The notes below the pieces were generated by a model. The model saw nothing but the letters and a program-made list of their open reading frames with translations, was not told the origin of the DNA and did not search any database. A stretch of 64,000 nucleotides of DNA from Calonectria ilicicola (taxonomy: Eukaryota > Ascomycota > Sordariomycetes > Hypocreales > Nectriaceae): positions 1,550,001 through 1,614,000 of the forward strand of contig CP085825.1 in the NCBI GenBank assembly GCA_020809705.1, in the 5' to 3' direction. Numbering within the stretch: the stretch's first letter is position 1; each line of letters opens with the position of its first letter. The position numbers were made by a program, and so were the translations under genes. Of this stretch, positions 23,557 through 36,026 are shown in pieces.

Positions 23557-26500
23557 GATTGCGAGGGACTCAACTAAATCGAGAGAAGGCAGCGGCTCGC
23601 ATTCTAGGGGAGGGTGACGGTAATTCTGGAGACGGACGGGATTCGCATAGTCAAGCCATGGACGGAACGACTGAAATTCGTCGGCGGGTGTAGCCCACAA
23701 GTTGAAAGAAGCGTTGTAGTGATGCAACCCACACCCAAATTTCGCCCCAGAGACCCGGATCAGTTACGGGGTCAAGTTGCAAAAGCAGATGCAAAATGAA
23801 CAAAGGCTCAAGGGTTCAAGGCTGGGAGTGGTTGTTGTGCGCGCGGTGGTCGATGCTCCGGTTCCTTGGGGAACGAACGGACGAAAGAAAGAAGTAGTTT
23901 GGCCGAGAAGAAAACGAGTGACACCGAGTACGTGGTGGGGATGCGAGACGAAGGACGCGCGCGGGCTCTAGGTGAAGCAGCCGCGTTCTGGAGATTTGAC
24001 GCTGGCACCACGGAAACGCCTCTGATAGCGTGTGTTGTGTTTGTTTGAGGGTGCGTGTGCGCGGGTGCGTGTACGAGGAGCGGAGAGCGAGGGTCGTTTC
24101 GGATATGGAGATGGGGATGGATGAAGCCAGGCCGGATCGGAGACGGGAAGGAGAAAAGAGGAGAGAGAAGGAATACAAGTCTGCGATATCTCGTCTCGTT
24201 TTGCTCCGCTGGGCGCTCTCTCGCAGGTGCCCTGGCCCTTGTTTGGGTAGAGGGAAAGTTGACTGGTCGTCAATGAAGAGCAGCAGATGCAATGCACGAG
24301 AACCAAGGAACCCTACGGAGCCTGAGTCCATGTAATGTACCAACTATTGCTCCATCCACGTAGCCCAGACCACTTGCGAGCAGGATGCGGCACCCGCAAC
24401 ATCCACCCGAAAAAGACAGCCCGTGGACCAAAGCACCAACGACCTGCGACCTTGGAGATTACAAGTGAGATTTGGGCGAGGACGGATCGTCTCTGCAGGG
24501 ATAGGCATCAAGCCCGCCGGCCGGGGGCCCCAGGACTGCAGCGGGCCAGCGCCCTCATTCACCCCCCCGCTCTCTACGACTTGCTCGGGCCTCGTTGATC
24601 AGGGCCCCCTCAGGCCATTGTGCACAATAACACTGCGCTATAGGTACCGCTGGATGCTGCAGGCGAGCCCAGTACCTCCCCTACCGTGGCGCCCGTGTAG
24701 GTACTTCCAAGCGGGTGCAACGCCCCGGAGCGCCGAGACGGCGGGGTCCAGGGCTTGCGTTGCTTCCCTTATTAGCGGGCGGAGCCACTGAATGTCTAGC
24801 GCCGCTGCGGGCCTGTAGCGGGCGGCCCAAAGCAACGCTGAGATGCGCGTTGCCCCGCGAGGTGAGCCATGAACTTGGACGTTGAGGCGCTCTCTCGACA
24901 ATCAGGTACGAGGTACAGACTGTACCCGAGGCCTGATTGGACCCGGCGAGGCCAGAGGGGCGCCTGGGGCTTGCCAGTTGGGTCCGTCTCAGCAGCACGA
25001 GAGATTGAAGCTTCTGGATCGAGTGGAGGGCAGTAAACACATTCAATTTCGATTGACAGCGGACCTGCGTGCAGCGTACAGTAGTCTCATGGGGACTGTC
25101 TTCGGCGCGTTGGTAAAAATAAATTTTTTTAAAATTGATTTGCTGTTGGCGGCGTAATTCTCATGCAGCGCAACAGGAGAGGAGAGACGACCAAATCTCA
25201 TGTCACTGAGATGATGCAGACGCAGCAGACACGAAACAAGACCGACATGTCAGCTCAGCGTGCACGCGCGCTTCCTCGTCTTCGGCGTCTGTCCACCCGT
25301 GCTTCTTGATCCTTCTTCACCTTGGCTCGGCTTGTCAAGCCGCCTAGCAGGCCGGGCAGACCCAGTCAGTATCAGAAAAGTACATGCGGTACAGACGTGC
25401 CACTGTTCCATTTTCACCAAAAATTTCAAGAGCTAGAACTGAGCCAGCTCCGTTTTGGCATTTAGCGCCTACGGGCAGACCGCCTATCAATTTGCCGTGA
25501 CCCTCTCATTCACCACGGTGGTACAACGACGCACAACTCGCAGGCGCCGAAATGCCAATGGCTCTAAATAAAGCGAGGTGATTCGTACAATGCCAGGTTC
25601 GTTGCCCATCCCGCGTGCGCCGGACACAGACACACGCAATAGAACTAAGCCGCCGTCGCTCATCGCTCGCCAAACCGTCACACGCCCCCGGGGGCCCCCT
25701 GGGGGAACACCTCCGGAGCGGGATATGTCACCGGGGCTTCCTTGGTTTGCTGGCCCGGGGTTTGCATCTTGGGCTATGCCTACAGCGGCATTTGTGTGAT
25801 CAAGACCTGGGACAAGAGCCCGCTGCTGATTGAGGGAAGAAAGTCCCCGAGAAGCCATCCCGTCCATCCCATGAGGATTATCGTTGTGGGCGCTGGGTGC
25901 TAGGGAGTTGGGGAGCCCGGAAAGGGCTGACTGGCGATGACGGGCCATGTCAGGTCAGGTCGGGATAGGATCCAGTTCCTTACGATGCCCCATTTGACTT
26001 GCTTCTTTCCCCTCCTCCTCCCAAACAGTAATATGCAGCGCTTTCCGTCGTCACACAACTCGATTCTTTGCGTTGCTTTTTGGCTTCCCCGGGGTCCCGG
26101 AGGCGAGGTCAGCACCACATCCGACGGCCACGAGTTCCCCTTCCGGGGTTCCTCAAGGCACAAAAGACCCCGTTCGGTGTCGACCGAGAGGCAGCCCTGT
26201 TCTTGGCTCCTACGCCGTTGCTTGCGCAACGCAGGGTGAGCACATACAACTACACAAACAAGTAAAACCGCCGGCCACTTCAAGTTTGTTATTGAGCAAA
26301 AAAAACACCACACCACAGCTGTGTCACCTTGCAAGCGCCACGCAACCCAGGCCTGATAATTAAAATACGTAAAATAAAAATGTGAGAGCATAACGCCCGG
26401 CGGAGGCTAGCAGCCGATCTTGTGCCCCGAAATCTCGCCATCGACTTGGCGTTGACTGATGCAATCCCATTGCTCATCTGTGTTGAACGTGTAGGGTACG

Positions 26501-29500
26501 AATAACAGTGTACCGCTTCAAAACATTATGCCCCTGACACCACAGAACTCATCATCAATTCAACCAGAAATAAATAAAATAAAGGAATAAATAACCAAAA
26601 TCAATTAGAAAATGGTCATACCTAATTCATCACGGTTAATTTTTTTTATCATTTTATTTATTTTTATTTGTTTTTTATATGATGTTTTATTTCTTCACGA
26701 GTCACTCAGGGGATGGGGGTACAATCTTTCAAGGATTGTCCTGTACATGCACCAAGCCCTCTCCGGTCTCGTCGACGTAACACCGCGGCCGAGGGGTGCG
26801 TGGCTGTGGCCGTTGCGGCGCTTGCCCGGACCTGGCTTTTTTTTTTTAACCCCAATAACGTGGTCTTGGTCCATAGGAGAGGTCATTTGATTAGCATTGT
26901 AAGTCGCCGGGCATAAGATGTGCGTTATAGCCCTACGCCTGTTTAGGGCGTCATCCGCAGAGACGGGAAAAAGTTAAAAAAAGATACCAACGAGATTTCC
27001 TGCAGCGCAAGTGCCCCTCGTGTCTCTAGTGGCAAAAAGGGGGTGTTGTGCCTCTATTCTTCTGTATATATCGTGCATCGTCATTGCACAGCTTGTAAGA
27101 TGAGATCTGCTTGTCTGACAGCGCATACATGCACGCACAATAAAACAACCACCAATTGCTCGTTCATTTCGCCAATTCCTCCTTAGCTTACATGTAATGT
27201 ATGTTGACGTTGCCCTTTGTTCCAGCTTGTGCTCCGAAAAGTGAAGCTAGGGCCTCCAAACGGGTCTCATCTGATCTTTGATTCGAGCTTAAAATACGTT
27301 TCTGTTTTGATTTGCAAAGGACCCCCGGGGGTAAACAAGGCCGCGACAGAGGCCCTTGATGAGCCATGTACTTTTCAGTCGTGCACCCGATGTACAGCCC
27401 TCGGTACTCAACCATTTAGTCGAGATACGGCTTTTCAGCTTGCTTCGCCAAACTCCACACTTCCTCCTTAGTATTCAATGCATCCCTGATGGTGGACACG
27501 CCTGCCCCGCTCTCTAGCGTCCGGTCGATGGAGACCGGACCAACATCATAACAATCAACATGACAAGACCCTGGAAACAGGAACCATTTGCAGACATTTT
27601 CTTTTGTTCAGGCGAGAATAATTATCAAGAAACAAGCCTTGTGTTACTGTCGCGGATGCAGGTTCCCCTTCTTGACCAAAACCGGTCCTGTTCATCTAAC
27701 ACCAGGCGCAAGGGGGCCCTGCTCCATCGTAGTTGCTCGGGAGCATTGTTATTCGTTGCCACACTGTTGCGTCATGCACCAATCGTTACATTAGTGAAGC
27801 GATGCAGGACATGGTCTGCAAGGAGGATAGCCAAACTGACCGATGAGCACCATCCCCAATCATCAATGTCTCTAACTAATAGAGAGTTCGGGGGAACATG
27901 GTCGGAGACACAACAAACAGAATGCACAATCTTGCCCACGCTATGAAGTGCATCATTGTTTTCTCATAGTTGCCCGTAGCTTGCCTTAGTGCCACAGCCC
28001 CTACCAACTATCCCAAACGCCATCGGCGGAACCGCTGATCACATTGTGCTGGATAATAACAGAGTCTCTTTGATTCCAGAAACAGGGCGCTCGTGTGTCG
28101 CACTTCTTTAGCTTGTGCTAAGCCCTCGGCTTTCGCATCTGTAAGCAATGGCAAAGAAAAAGCAACAGCTTCAACCTTGCTCCCGCCCCTGGTAGATGTT
28201 CAAACTCCTAGACTAGAAACGAACAACAAAGAGGATTCCGGCCCCTGTTTGCACATCGTCACGGTGGGTTCTGTCGACACGCCACCTTGATTCGGGGTCG
28301 GTCTTGTTCCGCGGCCATCGTGTTATCACGAATTTTTCGATCCAGATCCAGGGCGCTTGCGCAGCCTAGTGGGTCTTGATGTTCTCCGAGATGGACAAAG
28401 ACTGCAAGGCGGGCACCATTGAGATGTTCCAGATGGAAATTTACAAGTCTACGCCGCAGCCCAGAGCTGCTGGAGATCTCCCCTAGCCTACGCGAGTGCC
28501 CACTGGACGGCCGCCGGGCCCGGGATTCCAGGGCGCTATCCGACAAGGCCTGTGATCAATCAAGGATGGGAGCTCCTCACACAAGAGCTCACAACCCAGC
28601 CACGAACCGGTTTCTTGAGCATGAGCCTAAGAAAGCTTGGGACTTGGAAACGGACCTGTGGGTGTCAAAACAGGCACTGATTCAAGCCATACCTGAAACA
28701 AGTCGATATGGCAGTGCGGAGGGGATATCCTCTCACTTCTTTCATTGGAGGTGCTTGTGCCGGGACCTTCCTTGGTCAATGCCCTCTGATGCCGACGCAC
28801 AAGCGAATAGTTTTGTATCCATGTATCCATCGAAGCAAAAAAAAACAAGTCAGCCGCACCCGGTGCGAACCAGTCATTTGCCACTAGAGCCATCCGAGTG
28901 TGTGGGCTTCGGAAAAGGAAATCTCGTCGCCTCCATGACGTGCCCTGCTGTCAGCAATCAGTCCAGATCGAGCAACAAACATCCATTGCTCAAGCTACGA
29001 CATGTGCAGCCAATCTGCCAATGCATGGAGATATGGATCAATTGGTCAGCCTCTGCAATTCCCACTCGACACAAGTATCCAGCTGAATCAACCAGTCTGG
29101 TCTGAATGCGGCCATGGATGCCATTAGCGCTCACATGTCGCAGCTGATGCAACAGTTGAGCTTCTTGTCTAGTAATAGCACAGGGCTTTGATGTCATGGG
29201 ATGCTTGTCAAGTTTCCGCCTGGCTGGGTTTGGAGCTATTCGCTCGGGCAGCCAGCGACTCTCCCGACGGCGTCCCGTGGTCCCCTCTTTCGACGTCTGA
29301 ATGGCCTTTGCTCCGGAGTTGCTACCGGGTGGTCCCTGCTTTCTAACTGACTCTTCCTTTTGAGCGGGGGGAAAATGATTCATTGAGCATGAGAGCAATG
29401 GCCCGTAGTTGTATCATGATCACAAATACCGATATCTGCAATGCCGTTGCAAGGCGTTCTACTGATGCAAGTCGCAGTTCCAGCTTCGGCACCATGCAGC

Positions 29501-31605
29501 TACCGAGAATGCGGTCATCGCAATGCATGATCTGACGGAAGACATCGCCATCTGTCTGCAAGTTGGATGGAGGCTGGGACATGCAAGCCAGATTCGAGAC
29601 GGACTACGACAACGCATGTCATCGGTAAAGCTAATACCCCTCACCATACCGGGGTACTGTCGGGATCAAAAACCGGGCTGGCTGATGAAAAGTTCTCACC
29701 GAGCTGAGGTCGTTTGATTCTTGAAATCTAGACCAGAAATGAACAGTTAATTTTGCCGATTTTGGCATGAGCTTCCTCCCAAGCTTAGGTTGAGCTGCCA
29801 ATAGCGCAAACACAGTGTGCCACCAAGTGGAGAGGCTATGGCCAGCACATTGGATAAGGTGGGAAGGCCATTACGTGCCCTTCCTCATCGCTTTCCTTAA
29901 TGGCGCTCCTAAGAGCCCGTCAGAGGACGCGCTCGCCGATGAGAGAAATACGGGCAAGTTGCGATGTGAGACAGACGTCCGTCGAGTGTTTCAGGCCCCC
30001 TTGTCCAGTGGAGAGAAATGCAGATGGCAGGCTCAGACATCGGCCATTCCACCGTCAAGCATTGGCTCGGCTGGCCAAGTACCGGGGACCTGTAAGTGGG
30101 ATTGTGGCCCAGGCTCTGTCGTGCAGAATAACCCGACTCTTTTGCATCGATCTTCGTAATGCGCACACCGCAGTGGATCTCTAATGCAGTGTTGTGCAGT
30201 GCAAATGCAGTATGGTTTGCATCTGCTATCGAGCTCCAGACCCTAGCGGATGCGACTGCAAATGCATGAGCCAGGACGGGGGACGGGATTCTATGGACCA
30301 AAAACGAAGCGAAGTTACCCTGCTGGACGTAAGGTACCAGTGCAGCCAAGAAAAATGAGGAGAAAACATCAGAAAGTTGAGTAAATGTGACGTGACGCGG
30401 GATACCACGCGTCTTCGCGTGTCATGTTCGCGCATGTGTGTGAGCGTCTGCGGCCTTTGATTGGCTTCTTGAAACCAAGCTGAGAGGCAACTGAAAACAT
30501 GCAGGCAGCCAAGCCCTGCTTTCGTGGCATTACTTCCCATCAAATATGGCTTGTCCAATCCCAATGGTCAATGTGCGACATCAGGTTATGATAAGCGCAT
30601 CCCAAAAAGGGTTTCTTTTTTCATGGACAGGGTCGAGAGCATCACGTCAGTGCCCAATCCAACTAAGTAAGCAATGGATTGGCTCTCGTGACCAGATGAA
30701 ATCTCCACGAAAGTCTGCGAACAGGCGAACCCTGAGATGCAAACTGCGCCTACACACTCTGACTGGGAGTCGGGTGTTCTTCCAAAGGCACAATCGGATG
30801 ATGGATGCACACTTGTTAATTTGGACTGGGGGCTGCACACAACTGAATATGGATTTGACGGAAGCATCATCCTGGATAGTTGGACCCTCACCGCCAGTTG
30901 GCCCTCGTATTTAGTGCTGTTCCCTCTGGCCACAACGTCTCGCCATAATTATGTATCCCCGCAAGCCAGTAGCGCCAGTAATCAATCAATGAGGCTATTG
31001 CAAACAGTACTACTGCAGGAGGAGATTGAGCTTCAGTATCAGATGCTCGAGGGCCATGGCACAACGTGTTGTTGTTTTGGGTGCCACAGAGGCGTCTGTC
31101 GAGACGTGTTGTTTTCATTACATGTAATCCGTACAAGCGTCGGAGACTTTTTTTACTCTCAACTGAGACCTAAGCGATGACCCAAGCGGGATCCATAGAA
31201 CAACCCATAGAACAATTCGAATTGTGCCAGTTCAGCGATCCGTGTGTGTGATGCTAGCATGTTGAGGCTCCCTCACCCAATTCCTCAGTGGTCGGCTGTC
31301 GGGGGGTTTAAGCGCCGACCCTGCCAATGGGTAGCCGGTCCGATGCGGGCCGGCAACCCACAAAATTCGACGACGAAAGTCCACAGCCTTGGCGGGGCAT
31401 GCTGCCAGCCCGCAAAGCCAGAGCAAAACCAAACTGAGAGTGCACTCAGCGTATCGTGAAGCCGCCAACGCATCCCACATTGCCCGTTGCAGCCTCGCAC
31501 TGCGGCGAATTGGAATTTCTAGGGGGTATCTAGCCTCTTTTTGGTATCATTCCAAGCTCCCGGCCACTTCTTGCATCTTGAACTAGCCCCACGCCACACT
31601 TCAAA
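23557..31605. other. 8-kb gene-poor region
   Basis: No gene can be supported. Frames of up to 228 codons (28419-29105, plus) lack motifs, a starting context or splice partners, and overlap equally long frames on the other strand. 23.6-24.3 kb is the pyrimidine-rich (minus-strand) leader and promoter of the gene to the left. 26.4-27.0 kb is AT-rich with T runs. No terminal inverted repeats, transposase or reverse transcriptase motifs were seen, and no tRNA could be folded by eye. It may hold old degraded elements, long regulatory DNA or noncoding transcripts. Confidence 0.5.
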
Positions 31606-33959
31606 ATGGAGGCTGATATCAGAGCTGTCCTACCCAACATCGACCCTGTGGTCTCGGAGTACTCCGTGGGCTATCTCACGCACGCCTCTACTGCCTGGTC
31701 AGATGAGGAGGATCCCACCGGTCCCTCCCCGCTGGCAGAGGCAGCCTCGACCGTCACTGACATACTGCTGTCTGCATCTGGCGAGGTGGATGCCAAGGTG
31801 GAAGAGAAAATCAAGCAACTCGTTGAGAAATGGGTTGACAAGTATACCGAGGCCAATGGCGGCGAGAGGAGAGGTCCTTCGATTGTGAAGCGTTTGGATC
31901 AGACTATCCAGGTTAGCTCTCAGCGCAACATGTCTTCGACATTGGCTGTAGCTACTGGAGGTGTTGATCTTGAATCCGCCAATGCCAGGAAGGTCGAATC
32001 CAAGGTTGATCGTAAGAAGCTCGAAAAAGCCGAGAGAAAGATCGCGGCCAAACAGCAAAAGAAGACTTTCAAGACTGTCGAGTATGAGGCATCGAGACTG
32101 CTCGAGCAGCCCGAGAACACTCAGTCCTACGAGGAATTCTACATGGCCGTCAACCCCCTTCAACTGGGCTCCGGCTCTTCAAACAAGACGAAGGATATCA
32201 AATTGGACAGTATCGATGTCTCCATCGGTGGAAACCGTATCCTCACAGATACCAATCTCACTCTCGCATATGGACACCGATATGGTCTTGTTGGTAACAA
32301 CGGTGTTGGTAAATCCACGCTCCTCCGAGCACTCTCGCGAAGAGAGGTCTCTATTCCTCTACACATTTCCATTCTTCACGTCGAACAGGAGGTAAAGTAG
32401 TATATTATCCCAGTACATACGATATGTTACTAACTTTATTAGATTACTGGTGATGATACTCCAGCTTTGCAGGCTGTTCTCGATGCCGATGTTTGGCGCA
32501 AGGTCCTTCTAAAGGAACAAGATGCAAGTACCACACTTCACCTCGCAGTCTTATATCTTCTGACCTTTTTTAGGAAATCATGGGTCGCCTGGCAGATTTG
32601 GAACAACAACGAGCAGGCCTTGCCGACACTTCAGAAGATGCTGCCCGAATTGACCGCGACAGGGAAACCCAGGACGGCAAGCTTGGAGATATCCAGGCTA
32701 AGTTGGCTGAAATGGAATCTGACAAGGCCGAGTCCAGGGCAGCCAGTATTCTTGCTGGTCTTGGATTCTCTCCCGAACGACAACAGTTTGCCACCAAGAC
32801 ATTTTCTGGTGGTTGGAGAATGCGTCTGGCACTGGCCCGAGCGCTATTCTGTGAGCCTGATCTACTACTTCTGGACGAACCGTCAAACATGTTGGATGTC
32901 CCCTCTATCACCTACCTTTCCGAGTATCTTCAAACCTACCCCAGCACCGTCTTGGTCGTCTCTCACGATCGAGCGTTCCTCAACGAGGTCGCCACGGACA
33001 TTATCCACCAGCACTCGCAGCGACTTGACTATTACCGAGGTGCCAACTTTGACTCCTTCTACGCCACCCGTGAGGAGCGAAAGAAGGTTGCCAAGCGAGA
33101 ATACGAGAACCAGATGGTTCAGCGTGCCCATCTGCAGGCCTTTATTGACAAGTTCCGTTACAACGCCGCCAAGTCTTCAGAAGCTCAGTCGCGTATCAAG
33201 AAACTGGAGAAGATGCCTGTTTTGGAGCCGCCCGAGGCCGAGTACAGTGTCAAGTTCACTTTCCCAGAAGTGGAGAAACTTTCTCCCCCTATCGTTCAGA
33301 TGTCAGGTGTCACCTTTGGATACTCGAAGGAGAACGTTTTGTTGCGGGATGTTGATTTGGATGTCCAGCTTGATTCGCGTATTGGTATTGTGGGACCCAA
33401 CGGTGCTGGTAAAACTACTATCCTCAAGCTTCTGGTTGGAAAGCTCGAGGCTTCTTCTGGTTTGATCACACAACATCCTCGTCTCCGCATTGGTTTCTTT
33501 GCCCAGCATCACGTTGATGCACTTGACCTAACTACAAGTGCTGTGAGTTTCATGTCCAAGACCTATCCTGGTAGGACAGACGAGGAGTACCGACGCCGAC
33601 TGGGTGCGTTTGGTATCACAGGCACGACGGGTTTGCAGAAGATGGCTCTGTTGTCTGGAGGTCAGAAGTCGCGTGTGGCATTTGCCTGCTTGGCTCTTAC
33701 GAACCCCCATATCCTTGTTCTTGACGAACCTTCTAACCATCTCGATATCGAAGCCATGGATGCACTTGCGGAGGCTCTTAACGAGTTCCAGGGTGGTGTG
33801 CTGATGGTGTCTCACGACGTGACGATGCTGCAGACCGTGTGCACATCGCTGTGGGTGTGCGATGGTGGTACGGTTGAGAAGTTCCCTGGCGACGTGCAGG
33901 CATACAAGAAGAGAATTACAGCCCAGGCCAATGCCGCTGGTGTTGTCAAGGCCCACTAA
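31606..33959 (+). CDS. GCN20: ABCF-type ATPase, GCN20 homolog
   Basis: Exons 31606-32391, 32443-32523 and 32574-33959 encode 750 residues, close to the length of yeast Gcn20 (752). The second intron has a GC-AG boundary (GCAAGT donor). There are two ATP-binding cassettes and no membrane segments. Cassette 1 has Walker A GNNGVGKST (230-238), signature FSGGWRMRLALARAL (from about 366) and Walker B LLLLDEPSNMLD. Cassette 2 has Walker A GPNGAGKTT (563-571), signature LSGGQKSRVAFA (about 649) and Walker B ILVLDEPSNHLD. The N-terminal region of about 200 residues corresponds to the Gcn1-binding part of Gcn20. The family acts with Gcn1 on ribosomes to activate the eIF2alpha kinase Gcn2 under amino-acid starvation. 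Confidence 0.95.
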
Positions 33960-34423
33960 GGGCATACCGGAGTTAGACTTTGGAAGAAATAACTTCAAGA
34001 AATAAATGAAAATGAATAAGTTCCCGGGCCTGGTCATGCGTTGCCCCAGTATGCCACTGCTGTCCTCCATATTCCCCACGCAAACATTCAGACAAGTTGG
34101 AACTTTGGTGAGTCTCGCAGTAGCACGACTCGATGACAATAAGTTGCAACAAGTTCAAATCCATTCACTCATGTTTAGCAAATATGTTTCAACTTGATTG
34201 GGAATTTGCACCCTGCCGCTTTCATAGTCGTAAAAAGTTATCCGTGACCATTTCGGGGGCATTTGATTTCCACATATATTGCTGGGATTATTGTAGTACA
34301 ATCCTGAAAGATTATACATCATCTTCTAGCCCAATTATAAACAAATAAAGATTATAAGGACAAGTGATTCATATTTGAGGATCTATTGTGTTCTATTCAC
34401 TCTTTTTTTTACTGTTAGATTAA

Positions 34424-34460
34424 TACCTTCAGGCGATTGAATTCTATGCTCCTGAAGGTA
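34424..34460. repeat. short perfect inverted repeat (hairpin)
   Basis: TACCTTCAGG at 34424-34433 is exactly complementary to CCTGAAGGTA at 34451-34460, with a 17-base loop. The pairing stops at the arm ends. It lies 465 bp downstream of the GCN20 stop codon. Confidence 0.8.
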
Positions 34461-35450
34461 CAGAAGTCACAGGGGGACAATCTTTCAAGGGGTGTATTGT
34501 AGTTACCTTGCAAAGCAGCAGTAGTCAGGTACTATATTTCCATCAGTTGTTTGTGGCTGATATATGGTAGTGGCTACTGGTTATGACCACATTGTAATTA
34601 TCTGTACCATCACTTTGGGACAATATGACCGTATGGAAACCAGGTTTAGGGAGGAAGTGAATGTTAGTTTCCTTGACTGATTTTACTCTTGGCGGGTTGG
34701 AAATAACACAAACACTCATAAGGCGAACTGGTCTTTACTTGTTCTTAATTGTATGTTAAGACTATGTTGAGGTATAGGGTAGTGGTTTTTGGGTTTGGTG
34801 GAGCGTTGACCCTGGCACCTAATCTTGTCATAAGTACTGGGTAGGAAGAGAAATAAGAAGGTGGTCCCCCAGGGAAATACCGTCGAGTATCGATGGTGCT
34901 GACTACGGCAATGGCTCGGGCACATATGTGCCTTGATCCAGTTATGACGCCTCAAACCCAACGAGCCGTGAGGTTGGGCTGTGGATTACCGGACGTGGCA
35001 CTGGAGCGGCAAAACACCGCTCCTTAGGCGCCGGATACCCGCAAATGGCTTCCGGTGGCTCTCAACAGCGACGGAACAGTGGTCTAGGACTTTTTAGACA
35101 TTCCGCACGGCTGGAGAATGTAAAAGGGGGAGAAAAGGGCACGGGGGCAGTGACATCTAATATCAGAATAGCTTTGGACTCGTGACACCCGACACGAAGG
35201 TAGCCGATGAACGGTGAGTAGTCGAGATTACAAGAGCCGTTAGACCGCACAAGACAATTTGCCGCCTCATTTTCCCCCCTTATCTTGGCCTGGTAAACTG
35301 TAATGCTAATGTCGATCGTGCTCGTTGAGCCGTGTCCTGTCAAGTGAAGAGTGGGGCCCGCTTCTCGTGGCGCCCCGGGCCGTCAGTGGGAAATACGTGG
35401 CTGGCCTCCTGGCGGCCCTGGCACCTGGCCTGGGGGACTTTTTCTTTTTT

Positions 35451-35473
35451 TTTGTTTGTTTGTTTGTTTGTTG
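35451..35473. repeat. TTTG tetranucleotide microsatellite
   Basis: About five tandem TTTG units following a T-run, in intergenic DNA. Confidence 0.8.
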
Positions 35474-35939
35474 TTAGAGCAGTGCAAATACCACCCGTTT
35501 GACAGGCTGTGAAGGGCCCGTGGTGAGACCATGTAGAGAACTGCTGCAACAACACGGACAAACTGAAGGATGCACATTGAACAGCCTCTTGATATCCTCG
35601 CCATTGATGCACAGGCTCCGTAACTTTTATTCCTATCCAATGCCTTCCCCGTGGTACGTTTCTGGCCAGATTTTGGCTGGCGTGGGCGGGTTCCTTGCGT
35701 TGGCACCATGCCCTTCTGAGCCATGCACGGGCCAGGTGTAGTAAACAAGCGAAAGTACGCCCCTCCTCTGGGCGCCCCCTTCCCTTGCTGGTGGTGTTGC
35801 TGGCCTGCTGGGCCCTGGTTTGCTGGCTCCCCCCCGGTGGCGGTGAACAATTTCACGTCCCGCTCCAACAAAAATCAACACTCCCCTTGGCCTGTCCGAC
35901 CACCTTTCAACCCACTTGCTCCAGGCTTGAAAGCTAGCT

Positions 35940-36010
35940 CAGTTCTCGACTTTCTTTCTTCTCCTCCACACTCTTCCTCTTCATCCACATCCACTTCACC
36001 TCCCATACCC
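35940..36010 (+). promoter_or_regulatory. CT-rich promoter/leader of beta-tubulin
   Basis: A C/T-dominated tract directly upstream of the beta-tubulin ATG (36027), of the kind found at transcription starts of highly expressed fungal genes. Confidence 0.55.
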
Positions 36011-36026
36011 CATCACAACAGCCATC

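Larger units (their letters stand above)
33960..35939. other. intergenic region between GCN20 and beta-tubulin
   Basis: About 2 kb without a recognised gene. It contains a perfect 10-bp inverted repeat (34424-34460) and a TTTG tetranucleotide run (35451-35473). Frames of up to 162 codons at 35.3-35.9 kb overlap on both strands and carry no motif. Confidence 0.55.

Noticed and set aside
25487..25948. 153-codon minus-strand frame
   Set aside because: GC-rich DNA with few stops; the composition is not protein-like and no conserved block was seen.
28419..29105. 228-codon open frame in the gene-poor region
   Set aside because: No motif, no splice partners and no start context; overlapping frames of similar quality exist on the other strand.
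34130..34170. AGTTCAAATCC resembling a tRNA B box
   Set aside because: No A box or cloverleaf can be built upstream.
26721..34490. Shared 14-mer ACAATCTTTCAAGG at 26721 and 34477
   Set aside because: In a 64-kb window a few exact 14-mer matches are expected by chance, and the flanks differ.
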